A stretch of 64,000 nt of DNA, taken from positions 980,133-1,044,132 of the forward strand of contig BCKQ01000006.1 of the NCBI GenBank assembly GCA_001600695.1. The letters are read 5' to 3'. A program made the translations under genes and the position numbers. The DNA is from Ascoidea asiatica (Eukaryota; Ascomycota; Saccharomycetes; Ascoideales; Ascoideaceae). Shown here in pieces: positions 52,072 through 62,800 of this stretch. The notes under the pieces were generated by a model. The model did not search any database and was not told where the DNA came from. It saw only the letters and a list, made by a program, of their open reading frames with translations. Numbering within the stretch: position 1 is the stretch's first letter; every line of letters begins with the position of its first letter.

Positions 52072-53862
52072 ATGTTCTCAGCAAAGTATAATATAAAACA
52101 ATTGTATTATTTTCGACATATATCTAAATGTGCTTCCAATTCAACTCACATAAGTTCTAGTATCTTGAGAAAAAATTCCCCTTCATCATCAAGATTTTTC
52201 TCATCTTTTTCAAGTTCTTATAATAAATCTGAAGAAAATTCAAAAGAAATCTTAAATGAAATTTTGAAACCAGAAGAAAACGAAGAGAAGGAAAAAAAGC
52301 AAAATGATCTTAGATCTGAAATTTCTTCTGGTTCTCAACTTAATAATCGTTCTGATATTATTAGTGAAATAAATAATATTGATGATTTACTTCAAAATAT
52401 AACTCCTATAGATAGTCATGTAAATAACTTATCTTCCGAAATAAAACCGGAACTAATAGATAGATCAAATTATTTTTCTCTTAACCAAGATAATAATAAA
52501 GATTTAAAACTTCATTCAAATAGTAATATTATAAATAATTCAAACAAAAAAAAGAAATTAAAAAAAATCAACTTTGATTATAAATCAAAAACATCTGAAC
52601 AATTGGATATTGTTGATTTTTTAAAACAAATTTCTCCAAATAATTCAAATTTATCATCGTCATCATCATCGTCATCATCATCCAATAATTTAAAAAATCC
52701 AAAACCTTTATCACATCTTAATTTAAAAAATGATAATGATGAAAGCTTATCATTTGAAGATAAAAAAAAAGATTTATTATTTGAAAAAAAATTATTTAAT
52801 GATGTATTTACAGATATATCTTCAAGATCTTTATTTAATAATTATTCAGTTGAAAAAGATACATTAAATAATGAATTTAAAAAAATTTTTCAAAAAACTT
52901 TAAATGATTCAAAATTTTCAATATCAAAAGATATTAATTCAAATAAAAATTTAAAAGAATTTGAATTATCAAAAATTCAAATTGATGAATTAAATAAAAA
53001 AATTAGTTTATCTGAATTAAAACATTTGAATTCTTTAAATTTATTAAATGAAAATATTAATAAAAGTTTATTAAAAACATTTAATTATATTGAAAATGAA
53101 TTAAAAACAAACATTGATTTTATTAATTTTATAAATAATAATATTATTAAAAGATATATTAAAAAAATTAATGAAAAAAAATTAAATAATAATAATAATA
53201 ATATTGGTAATATTGGTAATATTAATAATATTAAAGAAAATAATTTTAAATTATTTGAAAGAATTAAAAATGAATCAAATTTAAATCCATCATTACCATT
53301 AATAACAAATGAAACATTACCAATATTATTAACAAAAAGTTTTAAAATATTTTATGAAAAATTTAATATTAATAATTTAAATAAAAGTAATACATCAGAA
53401 GATATTTTTACAATATTTTATAAAATTAAAAAAAATGATTATAAATGTTTAGAATTATTTATAAATGGATGTTCAATAGATTTATATAATTTATTAATTT
53501 TTATAAATTGGGAAAATTTTAAAGATATTTCAAAAATTGAAAGTTTAATTTATGAAATTAAAATTAATGGAATTTTATTTAATAAAAATTCATTAAATTT
53601 ATTTAAAAAAATTGCAAATGAATGTAAGAATTTATTAATTAATAAAAAAAGTATATTCAATGAAGTAAATGAAATTAATGAAGCAGGTGAAATGGATAAG
53701 AGTTTTAAATTGAATGAAGAAGATATGTATGAAGAAGTTCATACAATTATTTGGAATGAATCAGATCAAAAATGTTTAGTTGATATTTTTTCAATTATTG
53801 AAAATCTTGATTTAAAGTTAGAAAGATATGAAAAATTAAAATTTGATAATCTTTTAAATTAA
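52072..53862 (+). CDS. Probable mitochondrial protein, possibly Mtf2-like
   Basis: This 596-residue protein starts with a basic, Ser/Arg-rich N-terminus without acidic residues for about 50 positions, a typical mitochondrial presequence. A long Asn/Lys/Ser-rich region follows, including a run of about ten Ser encoded near 52658-52682. The C-terminal about 130 residues are helical, with PPR-like character: ELFINGCSIDLYNLLIFINWENFKDISKIESLIYEIKINGILFN. That pattern resembles the C-terminal region of Mtf2/Nam1-type factors for mitochondrial RNA. The assignment is from general pattern only. Codon use is extremely AT-biased in the second half. The gene is convergent with SDH5 (153 bp between stops). 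Confidence 0.5.
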   Translation: MFSAKYNIKQLYYFRHISKCASNSTHISSSILRKNSPSSSRFFSSFSSSYNKSEENSKEILNEILKPEENEEKEKKQNDLRSEISSGSQLNNRSDIISEINNIDDLLQNITPIDSHVNNLSSEIKPELIDRSNYFSLNQDNNKDLKLHSNSNIINNSNKKKKLKKINFDYKSKTSEQLDIVDFLKQISPNNSNLSSSSSSSSSSNNLKNPKPLSHLNLKNDNDESLSFEDKKKDLLFEKKLFNDVFTDISSRSLFNNYSVEKDTLNNEFKKIFQKTLNDSKFSISKDINSNKNLKEFELSKIQIDELNKKISLSELKHLNSLNLLNENINKSLLKTFNYIENELKTNIDFINFINNNIIKRYIKKINEKKLNNNNNNIGNIGNINNIKENNFKLFERIKNESNLNPSLPLITNETLPILLTKSFKIFYEKFNINNLNKSNTSEDIFTIFYKIKKNDYKCLELFINGCSIDLYNLLIFINWENFKDISKIESLIYEIKINGILFNKNSLNLFKKIANECKNLLINKKSIFNEVNEINEAGEMDKSFKLNEEDMYEEVHTIIWNESDQKCLVDIFSIIENLDLKLERYEKLKFDNLLN

Positions 53863-54015
53863 AGATTTTATAATTTCTTGTATATACAATAGTTTATAGT
53901 AAATTAATTAAAATAAAGTAAAATGAATGTATATTATAATGAGATAATTCTTTTTTATTTCATTGTTTATTGTCTATGTACATGATTTTTTAATGAATGA
54001 ATTATTATGTTGTTA

Positions 54016-54474
54016 TTATAAGCTTGGCATTGTAAGAATTTCTTTTTCTTCATTTTTACTTGTCTTTTGAAGTAATTTTAAAATTTTTGAATTTTTCCAT
54101 TCTTCAGGTAATGGAGTTATTTTATAATTTTCAGTAACCCAATAATAAATATCCCAATCATTTAAATCTAATAATTTATCATATTCACATAATTCTTCAT
54201 AATTTAATTTTTTTAAATAATTTTTTGCAAATTTAGATAATAAAAGATCAGTTTCTAAAATACCTCTTTTTCTTGATTGATATAATAATCTTGCTCTTTT
54301 AGTTTCTATTGGTTCATTTGGTCTTGGAATAGGTTCTATTTTAATATCAATAGTTTTAGTACTATTTAAATCATTAGAAGTAGTATGAAAAGCATTGCAT
54401 TGAAGTCTACTCTTAGCCAAAGTATTGGAAGCTAACTTGAGTAATTGGGAAGTTCTTAATACACTTGGAAACAT
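54016..54474 (-). CDS. SDH5: Succinate dehydrogenase assembly factor Sdh5 (SDHAF2)
   Basis: From the ATG at 54474 the product has 152 residues. The frame is open 72 codons further upstream, but [12 protein letters not shown] starts a normal mitochondrial presequence. Sdh5 promotes covalent FAD attachment to Sdh1 in the mitochondrial matrix. The conserved SdhE/Sdh5 core is present: [27 protein letters not shown], with the RGxxE motif, then [25 protein letters not shown] and the Pro-rich loop before the C-terminus. The length fits the family (about 160). The upstream region contains an unusual cluster of tandem repeats. Confidence 0.94.
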   Translation of the reverse strand: MFPSVLRTSQLLKLASNTLAKSRLQCNAFHTTSNDLNSTKTIDIKIEPIPRPNEPIETKRARLLYQSRKRGILETDLLLSKFAKNYLKKLNYEELCEYDKLLDLNDWDIYYWVTENYKITPLPEEWKNSKILKLLQKTSKNEEKEILTMPSL

Positions 54475-54784
54475 TATGAGGTCTTGCAAAGGTTTCTGTC
54501 TGACAGTATTCCTACTCCTATTATGATTATTGCTATTCTTCTTCTTCTTATTATTGTTTCTTGTTATTATATTGAGTTCTTTCAAAAAGCTCTGCTTCAA
54601 TCTCACGATATAAAATTCAATAACGAACCCACCCAGACCGATGACAATCTCCAGTACAGAAGAGCATGGCACGTGGCAAACATTCACCATGATAATGGAT
54701 CCTTGTTTTCAGCAGATTGCGGTTGTGTCATTGTCTGGGAGGATACAAACGTAAAAGAAAGAACGAAAGCAAGAAAGAAAGCAA

Positions 54785-54813
54785 GTAGCAAAGTAGCAAA
54801 GTAGCAAAGTAGC
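54785..54813. repeat. 8-bp tandem repeat GTAGCAAA
   Basis: Three exact copies (54785, 54793, 54801) and a partial fourth. Confidence 0.85.
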
Positions 54814-54870
54814 TCGATTACGTAACCGCCCCCAGTTTGCTGTTGTCGTGCCCTTGCTCTTTTGTTCCAG

Positions 54871-54900
54871 GCAAAGCAGAGCAAAGCAGAGCAAAGAAGA
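54871..54900. repeat. 10-bp tandem repeat GCAAAGCAGA
   Basis: Three copies; the last differs by one base. Confidence 0.85.
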
Positions 54901-54953
54901 ACCAGAGAGCTCTCTGCTTACGTAATGCCACCACCCTCACTCTGTTTCTCTCC

Positions 54954-55001
54954 CTAGCTAGCTAACTACCTAGCTAGCTAACTACCTAGCAGCTTAACTA
55001 C
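54954..55001. repeat. 16-bp tandem repeat CTAGCTAGCTAACTAC
   Basis: Two identical copies (54954-54969, 54970-54985), a third with two changes (54986-55001), then a partial CTAGC. Confidence 0.9.
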
Positions 55002-56018
55002 CTAGCGTGGTGAGTGCAGAGTGGTGGTCTTCCGCCTATTTCACGCTACCGCCCATAATTCTAATTCAATTCTGCTCTGCAATAGTAATGCTACTCACTC
55101 TACTTCTCTGCTTCTCTACACTAAGAACCTTACACTTAACTCAAAACTGCTACCTATCAGCTTTTCTTCCAACAGTGTAAACATTATCAAGAAAAAAAAA
55201 AAGGAGGATAGTAGTAGTTGTAGTAATATGATAGATATACTCTAATAATTTTTAATATATTTCTTTAATTCGATTTCACTCTTACAATAATCTCACCTTT
55301 CACTTTATTACTTATCTCAATATTTATTTCAATAATATAATATCAATAATATAATATTAATAATATCAATCCATTCATCACTATCAAAATAAAATCAATT
55401 CATATATTTTGCTTAATATTGTGTATCAATTATCCTTTTCCTCAATTAATTCCTGCCTTTTATATTTACTTGTTGATTTGGTATAATATAACTAATTTAT
55501 TTTATGATCACAAATTATATATAATAATATATTACTTTAATTCAAGAATATTCATAAATATCCATTAATATCCATTAATATCCATAAATATCCATAACCA
55601 AATCATTGGTTATTTATTATACTATTAATTTTATTGTAGATTGTCTGTTCTTTTGGTTTTCAATATATACTATAACTTATCCATTTATATTTTCAATCTA
55701 TTTTAAATTATACTTAATCAATTTTCATCTTCAATCTTTATTAACTGATATAACTTTCAAAAATAAAATCAGTAACTAATTATTCATTTCTAAGATAATA
55801 ATCAATTCAAATTACATAATAGCATTAATTCAAAACTTTTTTTTTTTTTTGTTTTTCTTTTGTTTTACCATAACTTTTGAAATTTTAAAAAACTATCACT
55901 TTAGTTCTTTATCAATATTCATATTTTTGTATATTATTGAATTATATTATCATTATATTATCTTTATATTATCATTATACTATCATTATATCTTTTTTTT
56001 ATAATATAAAATAGAATT

Positions 56019-57794
56019 ATGTCAAAAATACAAGATAGTACTGACTTAAATCAAGTTTGGAAATTTTCTCAATGCTTTGGTGATAAAGGTGATGTTGAAA
56101 ATGTAACTGAAGCTGATATTATATCTACTGTTGAATTTGATCATACTGGTGATTATCTCGCCACTGGTGATAGAGGTGGTAGAGTTGTTTTATTTGAAAG
56201 AAATAAAGCTAGAAAAAATTGTGAATATAGATTTCATACTGAATTTCAATCTCATGATGCTGAATTTGATTATTTAAAATCTCTTGAAATTGAAGAAAAA
56301 ATTAATAAAATTAAATGGTGTAAAAGATCAAATCAAGCTCATTTTTTATTATCAACAAATGATAAAACTATTAAATTATGGAAAATTTATGAAAAATCAA
56401 TAAAAGTTGTTTCTGAAGCAAATTTAAATGATAATAATAATAATATATCCTTATTAAACAATAATTTATATAATAACAATAATATTAATAATAATAATAA
56501 TACTCAACTACCTCAATCTCAAATAAATTTAGATAAATTAAATAAACTTCTCATAGATAATTTATCTGCTTATACAAATCATTCTCCTTTTAATTCATTA
56601 AATTCTTCAATTTCTTCTTCAGATTCAAATAAATCAAATAATCCTTTATTATCTTTAAGTCGCCTACATTTACCAAGATTAGAAATTCAAGATACAATCA
56701 TAGCCGCTGCTCCAAGAAGAATATTTGCAAATGCTCATTCTTATCATATTAATTCAATTTCTTTAAATTCTGATAGTGAAACTTTTATTTCTTGTGATGA
56801 TTTAAGAATTAATTTATGGAATTTAGGAATTGCAAATCAAAGTTTTAATATAGTTGATATTAAACCTGTAAATATGGAGGAATTAACAGAAGTTTTAACT
56901 TGTGCTGCTTTTCATCCATTATCATGTAATTTATTTATGTATTCTTCTTCTAAAGGTACAATAAAATTAGCTGATATGAGAGAAAATGCATTTTGTGATT
57001 CAAAAACAAAAGTTTTTGAAGAACATATAAATCCTGCTACACATAATTTTTTTACTGAAATTACTAGTTCAATATCTGATGTTAAATTTTCAAATGATGG
57101 TAAATATATTGTTAGTAGAGATTATATGACAGCGAAAATTTGGGATATTAGAATGGAAAATAAACCAATTAGAACAATAAATATTCATGATCAGTTGAGA
57201 GAAAAATTATGTGATGTTTATGAAAATGATGCAATATTTGATAAGTTTGAATGTGTATTTTCTGGTGATAGTAAATCTATAATGACTGGTTCATATGATA
57301 ATAATTTTATGATTTATCCAAATGCTGTTAATACTTCAAATCCAGATCCTGTAATTAATAAGAAAAAGGACAATTTTGATGAGCAGAAAAATCGTACAGT
57401 AATTTCATTAAATGATAATGCAATTAATAATACTACTAATAATAATAATAATACTAATAACACTAATAATACTAATAATAATAATAATAATTTAAGCAGA
57501 AATTCATATTTAGATGAAAATGATGCTTTTGAAGATGGAGAAGAAGATGGAGATGAAGATTTTCCAGAGATTTTATTGCAAGCAGATAAATCTGCTTTTA
57601 AAGCTAAAAAAGTTGGTGTTCCAATGACTAGAAGGCAAAGAGAATTAAATAATAATACTAATAGTATAGCAAGGAATCTAAATTCTAATTCAATTGATTT
57701 TAAGAAGAGTATACTACATTATTCATGGCATCCAAGAGAAAATTCAGTAGCAATCGCTGCCACCAATAATTTATATATATTTTCAACTCTATGA
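56019..57794 (+). CDS. CDC55: PP2A regulatory B subunit Cdc55
   Basis: The 591-residue product is the Cdc55/B55 WD-repeat regulatory subunit of PP2A, controlling mitotic exit, the spindle checkpoint and TOR-linked signalling. The family start is clear: [43 protein letters not shown] and [27 protein letters not shown]. Later blocks are [60 protein letters not shown] and the end [26 protein letters not shown]. Two Asn-rich insertions (about residues 145-170 and 470-495) lie in loops. The partner catalytic subunit is at 14286-15365. Intronless. Confidence 0.97.
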   Translation: MSKIQDSTDLNQVWKFSQCFGDKGDVENVTEADIISTVEFDHTGDYLATGDRGGRVVLFERNKARKNCEYRFHTEFQSHDAEFDYLKSLEIEEKINKIKWCKRSNQAHFLLSTNDKTIKLWKIYEKSIKVVSEANLNDNNNNISLLNNNLYNNNNINNNNNTQLPQSQINLDKLNKLLIDNLSAYTNHSPFNSLNSSISSSDSNKSNNPLLSLSRLHLPRLEIQDTIIAAAPRRIFANAHSYHINSISLNSDSETFISCDDLRINLWNLGIANQSFNIVDIKPVNMEELTEVLTCAAFHPLSCNLFMYSSSKGTIKLADMRENAFCDSKTKVFEEHINPATHNFFTEITSSISDVKFSNDGKYIVSRDYMTAKIWDIRMENKPIRTINIHDQLREKLCDVYENDAIFDKFECVFSGDSKSIMTGSYDNNFMIYPNAVNTSNPDPVINKKKDNFDEQKNRTVISLNDNAINNTTNNNNNTNNTNNTNNNNNNLSRNSYLDENDAFEDGEEDGDEDFPEILLQADKSAFKAKKVGVPMTRRQRELNNNTNSIARNLNSNSIDFKKSILHYSWHPRENSVAIAATNNLYIFSTL

Positions 57795-58348
57795 ACTGCT
57801 TTTACATTAATGAATCAAATCTTAAAAATTATAAATATATCTTTTACTTTACTTTACCTTACTTTACTTTTCTCCATAATTTTCATTTTCTAATAATTAA
57901 TTTTTAAAACTTTTCCACAATTTCATGTTATGAAAAAAAACAGAAAAAAAAAGAAGATATATTTGATGAATACTCTTGGTAGAAAATATCATATAGTTTA
58001 TAGAAAAAAAAAAAAAAAAAAAAGTGAAGTCAATTCAATTGATATACAATATATTAATTTCAGTAGTGATATAGATGTATATAATTTACGTATTAATGAT
58101 TCTTCTTTTTAATTACCATTTTATCATATAAACTACTACCAATAATATAGATCTTTGTTAATTCATCTGAATTTTGATTAAATTTTTGTACTGTAGCTAA
58201 TTTTTTTGATGTTGATGAATATATTTGAATACTTAATATTATTAGTAAAAGAGAAATAATTTTACAAAAGCGATGGATTAAGAAATTAAAAATTAATTTT
58301 CTAATAGATTAAAGGATAAATTAAATGTAGATTCTAAAATTGTTCTAA
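57795..58348. other. Convergent intergenic region
   Basis: This lies between the stops of CDC55 and COX13. A Lys-rich 60-codon frame at 57930-58112 is built on poly-A runs and is not a credible gene. Confidence 0.5.
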
Positions 58349-58768
58349 TTAATAACGAGGTGGATTTCTATTAATTTTATCATTCCAGAAAAGAGTTTTA
58401 TCACCATCACCCCAAAAGTATTTTTTATTTCTAATATTTTGAAATTCATATTGTTTTGGCCAGTCTTCATCAGAAATCTTTGCTTTTTCTTCCATATGAT
58501 GAGAATGTTCTTTTTCAACAAAATATGTGTTTACAGCACATAAAGCAATGGAAGGCATGGCAACAAACCAAGTTATTTTTTTCCAGAAACTTGAAGTTCC
58601 TTCAGCATGATGTTCAGTAGCTTTTAAAGAACTAATAAATTCTTCAGCAGCTTTTTTATCAGCAGCACCAAAAGCAGGTTCATTTGCCCAAGATGGTAAA
58701 GTATGGTTCTGACGAACAATTTGACGAGAAGCAACAGCTACTCTTTTTGATACAGTATTTGAAAACAT
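58349..58768 (-). CDS. COX13: Cytochrome c oxidase subunit VIa (Cox13)
   Basis: From the ATG at 58768 the product has 139 residues; an upstream in-frame extension lacks an ATG and is hydrophobic noise. Cox13 is the VIa subunit of complex IV in the mitochondrial inner membrane. A basic presequence (MFSNTVSKRVAVASRQIVRQ) precedes the conserved domain. That domain has SSFWKKITWFVAMPSIALCAVNTYF, the single membrane helix, then EHSHH and the end block PKQYEFQNIRNKKYFWGDGDKTLFWNDKINR. The length matches yeast Cox13. Confidence 0.95.
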   Translation of the reverse strand: MFSNTVSKRVAVASRQIVRQNHTLPSWANEPAFGAADKKAAEEFISSLKATEHHAEGTSSFWKKITWFVAMPSIALCAVNTYFVEKEHSHHMEEKAKISDEDWPKQYEFQNIRNKKYFWGDGDKTLFWNDKINRNPPRY

Positions 58769-59741
58769 TATGAATATTTCTGATCTTGAAAATAAATCAG
58801 ATAAATAAATAAATGAAAACAAATTTAGAAGGTTAATAAATGTAAGTAATAAATTCAAGGTTTTATCTTATTGTCACTCAGGTCTTTCAAACTTCAGTGT
58901 AGATTGAAAGAGCCATTGATATTACTATCATACTCTATGTAGTGAAATCAGATTATTGTTGGTGAAGCAGTGATTGGCTGGAACTGAGAATCGCATGATT
59001 CCACAACCGGAAAACACAAAACACCTGACAACCTTAGAGCGGATACGCTGCTGCGGATTATTCCGTTTATGGAATTAGAATAATCCGAGTAATGCATGTT
59101 TCTGCTGTGTTTTCCATGAACACAACTTTACCTGCCTTGGCTTACATTCCGCCTATCCGTTTTTTTTCCACCGCCGGAACTGCAAAATAAAAGTAAACAA
59201 ACAAAAACTGGAGCATTTGAACAATGAAGGAGAATAAGGCCACTCAGAATATATTTGAAAAACAAGTTATGTTAAAGTACTGTAACAGCTAGTAACTTTA
59301 AGTTAAAAGTTATCAACAAATCCTATGTACAGTGCTCGGTATTATCTGAGTAAACTTAAGATCTGAACTCCATTTCTTTTATTTCTTTTAATTCTGATAA
59401 ATATATATATCAAATATAATATTAAATACCAAATCTTCAATATCATCTATCTAACATTAATTAGTTATTTTTTTTTTATGTTCCTATCAGACTCTCTTTT
59501 TCTACTATAATATTTCATTATCAAATCCTCCAGCTTTTGGCCTTCAAGATTATTATATAATACATCATTTTCTCAGGCTGAATCACCCCAATACCCCTTA
59601 GCTTAAGCATCATTATATTTTTAATTTTTATTCAAATTAAATCATTTTCATAACAAATCAACGAAGGAAGCTAGAGTTAAAAAAATATAATAGATTTATT
59701 CTTCCTTTGGCCTTACTTTCTATATATAATATAATCTACCT
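58769..59741. promoter_or_regulatory. Divergent promoter of COX13 and NUM1 with inverted repeat
   Basis: A GC-rich patch at about 58980-59190 contains the inverted repeat CGGATTATTC (59054-59063) and GAATAATCCG (59078-59087). The left arm with its following bases reads CGG-N6-CCG (59054-59065), the form bound by some Zn2Cys6 activators. The rest is A/T-rich, with a TATATATAA-like stretch just upstream of NUM1. Confidence 0.5.
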
Positions 59742-59804
59742 ATGGCACATCCTCGATTGCCTGATTTATCTTCTTTATCAGGTCCAAGATTCAACAATTT
59801 TACC

Positions 59805-59845
<41 letters not shown>

Positions 59846-62800
59846 CAATAATAATGACAATGGAAATAATTCCGATTCTTCATATTCTTCTTCTTCCTAT
59901 TCTTTATCAAATCCATTAATGAGCTCTTTACCAACTACAAATTCAAATTCAACCATACCAAGCCAAAGAAAATTAAATAATTCAAAATCTTCTGAATTAT
60001 TAAATGAATTAAATAGGTTGAAATTCAATCATCAAAAGAAGCAGAGTCTGAATGATCTTATAAATAAGAAAAATAATCTTTCTAATCTTTCAATATCAAA
60101 TTCATCATCTCAAAATAGAAATAGAAATACAAATCAATCTCAATCTCAATTTCAAAGTCTTGATCCCAGTTTAAAAAATGAACTTTATTCTTTACCCAAA
60201 AAAGATAATTCAAAAGATTTTGAATTTACTTTGGAGCTTTCAAGAAATTTAATAATTCAAACAAGGCAATTAAAAGCTGAAAATTCTCAATATAAAACAA
60301 AATTAAATGATTTAAAAACTAAAAATTCAACTTTAAACGATTTACTAAATAATCATAAATTAAAATTAAATGATTTTTTAAAAAATAATGAGATTTTAAA
60401 TGATACTAATTGGCAATTGAATATAAAAATTCAAGATCAATCAATTAAAATCAATAATTTGAATAATGATAATTTAAAAAAATCAAATTTGATTAAAGAT
60501 CTTGAAAATCAAAATACTAATTTAATCTCAAAATTTGATGATGTAAACTTGAATTTTTTAAATTTATCAAATAATTATAATTCTGAAAAAAAAAGCAATG
60601 AGAAAATTTTAATAAACTTAAACAGTCAAATTAATGATTTAAATAATGAAAACGATGAATTAATCAAAAAATTAAATTATACTCAAAATAATCTAAAATT
60701 ACAAGAAAAAAAAAACAGTGATTTATTAATTGATTTAGCAAAATTGAATAGTAATTCAAATACTTCAAATAATAATAATAACATAAATAATAATAATTTA
60801 TTAAATCAGTTAAATGATTTAGATTCAGATTTAAATAATTCTAAAAACATTTTGGATCCAAATAATTCTCAATTTTATTCAAATTATAATTCTCCAATTA
60901 AAAATTTGCCTTCAAAAAATTTTCAATTAGAATCTGAAACTTTGAAGTCTAATTTATCTCATGCAAATCACACAATTATTAGATTAAAAAATCATTTATT
61001 AAAAATAAAGAATCAAATACAGAATTCAGGAGTAAATTTAGATTTAAATTTTAATATCGAAAGTGATACTGATAATGATAGTGAAATTGATAATAATTTA
61101 TCTGATTCTGATTTATTACTATATGGGAAATCAAAAAAAAGAAAAAATAACTTTGAAAAATATGAGAAATTTAATAAGTTCAATTCAAATAATCCAAATC
61201 TAAATTTAAATTTAAATATAAATAAATTTAATTTAAATCCAAGTAAAAAAAGTTCAAATTTAAGCATAAATTTAACAAATGATTTAAACTTCAATCAGCA
61301 TGAAACTAATGATGATAAAGAAATTGATAATGATAAAGAATATGAAGAATTTTCAGATAATGACGATGAAAATGATGAAGATGACTTATATGCAAATAAT
61401 AATCAAGATACATCTTTTAGAAATACAAAACATCATTCTGATATTAATATGAATATTGATAAAAAACTTACTGTTGGCAAAAAATCAGAATCTGAGCTGT
61501 TTTTGAACTCAACTTCAATTTCTTTACTTAATCAAAGTTCTTTGTCAAATTTTAATCAATCGATATTAAATTCTACTTCAAATACTAAAAGAAACTTATT
61601 AGATGAATTAAATGATCAGAATGACAATATCAACGATGATCTAAGTAGTAATAATAGTGATTATTCAGCTAGTCAATTAAACTTTAAGAAAAGCTTAGAG
61701 AAATATATTAAAACAAATAAATTATTGTTGTTAACTCAAGATGAATATAACAAGTTAAACAGTTCCGTCACTTTCACTAACTTGAATGAAATTCTTGAAG
61801 GCTCTACTACCGCCTCTCCTTCCGTATTAAATATCAATGATCTTAATCAAATTCCAGAACTAGAAGAAGACGATTCTGAAGACCAAATACATGAACCCTA
61901 TTCACAAGAATCAACTAATGAAGGATTATATACCAAAAATAACCTTATTAGAAACTCACCTGTTAAAGATGAGCTCAATAATGATGGGGCCGGTGAAAAA
62001 GATTTGAACGTAATTACATTGAAAAACGGGTCCCAGACTGGAAGCCAGAATAGTCAGGTTAAAAAATCTTCTTTAACTACAGATAATTTTAGTACAAGCA
62101 AAATGCTGATTTCTGTTCCTGAAATTTTATCTGATGCTAAAGCTAAAGATAATTGCACATTCCTCAATTCTGAAATTGAAATTCGAAAAAATGAAAATCT
62201 TTCATTGATAAAAAAAAATACAGAATTGAAGCACACCTTGAGCGATTTATCAGAGAGATTAGAACAGTGTAATAATAAAGTGAAAATTTTAGAATCAAGC
62301 AAAATTGGACTCACTTCAAAGTTTGACTTACTCTCTGATAAAAATATTTCGCTTAGTAAACTTAATAAGGAAAATGATTTCCAGATTCATGAGCTATCTA
62401 AAGAACTAAACTTGCTCAAAACAGAGAAAAATACTCTATTAACGGAATTAAAAGAAGGCAAAGTTCAGGCTGAAAATAAAGATTTAAGGGATTCCAATCA
62501 AAGCATTTCAGCAGATTTGCAAAAACTTAAAAATGATTATAGTAATGTTCAGCTTGATAATGATTCTTTGAAGAAATTGAATTGTGATGCTTTAAGGAAG
62601 GCAAAGGAAATAGAGACCAAGAATTTCTCTTTATCTGCTGAGTTTGAGAAACTTAAAAAGGTGAATAATTCTTTGAATGAAACATACACCAAAGTGAAAC
62701 ATGAGATTGAACTGTTGACTAATATAAATAATTCAATAAAGCAGGAGAATTTATCTTTATTGGAAGAAAATAAACAAATATCTTCCATATTAAAGGAAAT

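Larger units (their letters stand above)
54475..56018. promoter_or_regulatory. Divergent promoter region of SDH5 and CDC55
   Basis: A 1.5-kb region. Its SDH5-proximal part (54650-55060) is GC-richer and carries three tandem repeat arrays and two TTACGTAA palindromes (54818-54825 and 54918-54925, exactly 100 bp apart). The CDC55-proximal 950 bp is strongly A/T-rich, with an AATATCCAT repeat at about 55555-55600. No gene is seen; short frames here lack motifs. Confidence 0.5.

Noticed and set aside
54475-54690. N-terminal extension of SDH5
   Set aside because: The extension has no ATG of its own and would bury the mitochondrial presequence that starts at 54474.
57930-58112. A Lys-rich 60-codon frame after CDC55
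   Set aside because: It is created by poly-A tracts between two convergent genes.
58769-58858. N-terminal extension of COX13
   Set aside because: It starts with a non-ATG codon and would hide the basic presequence.
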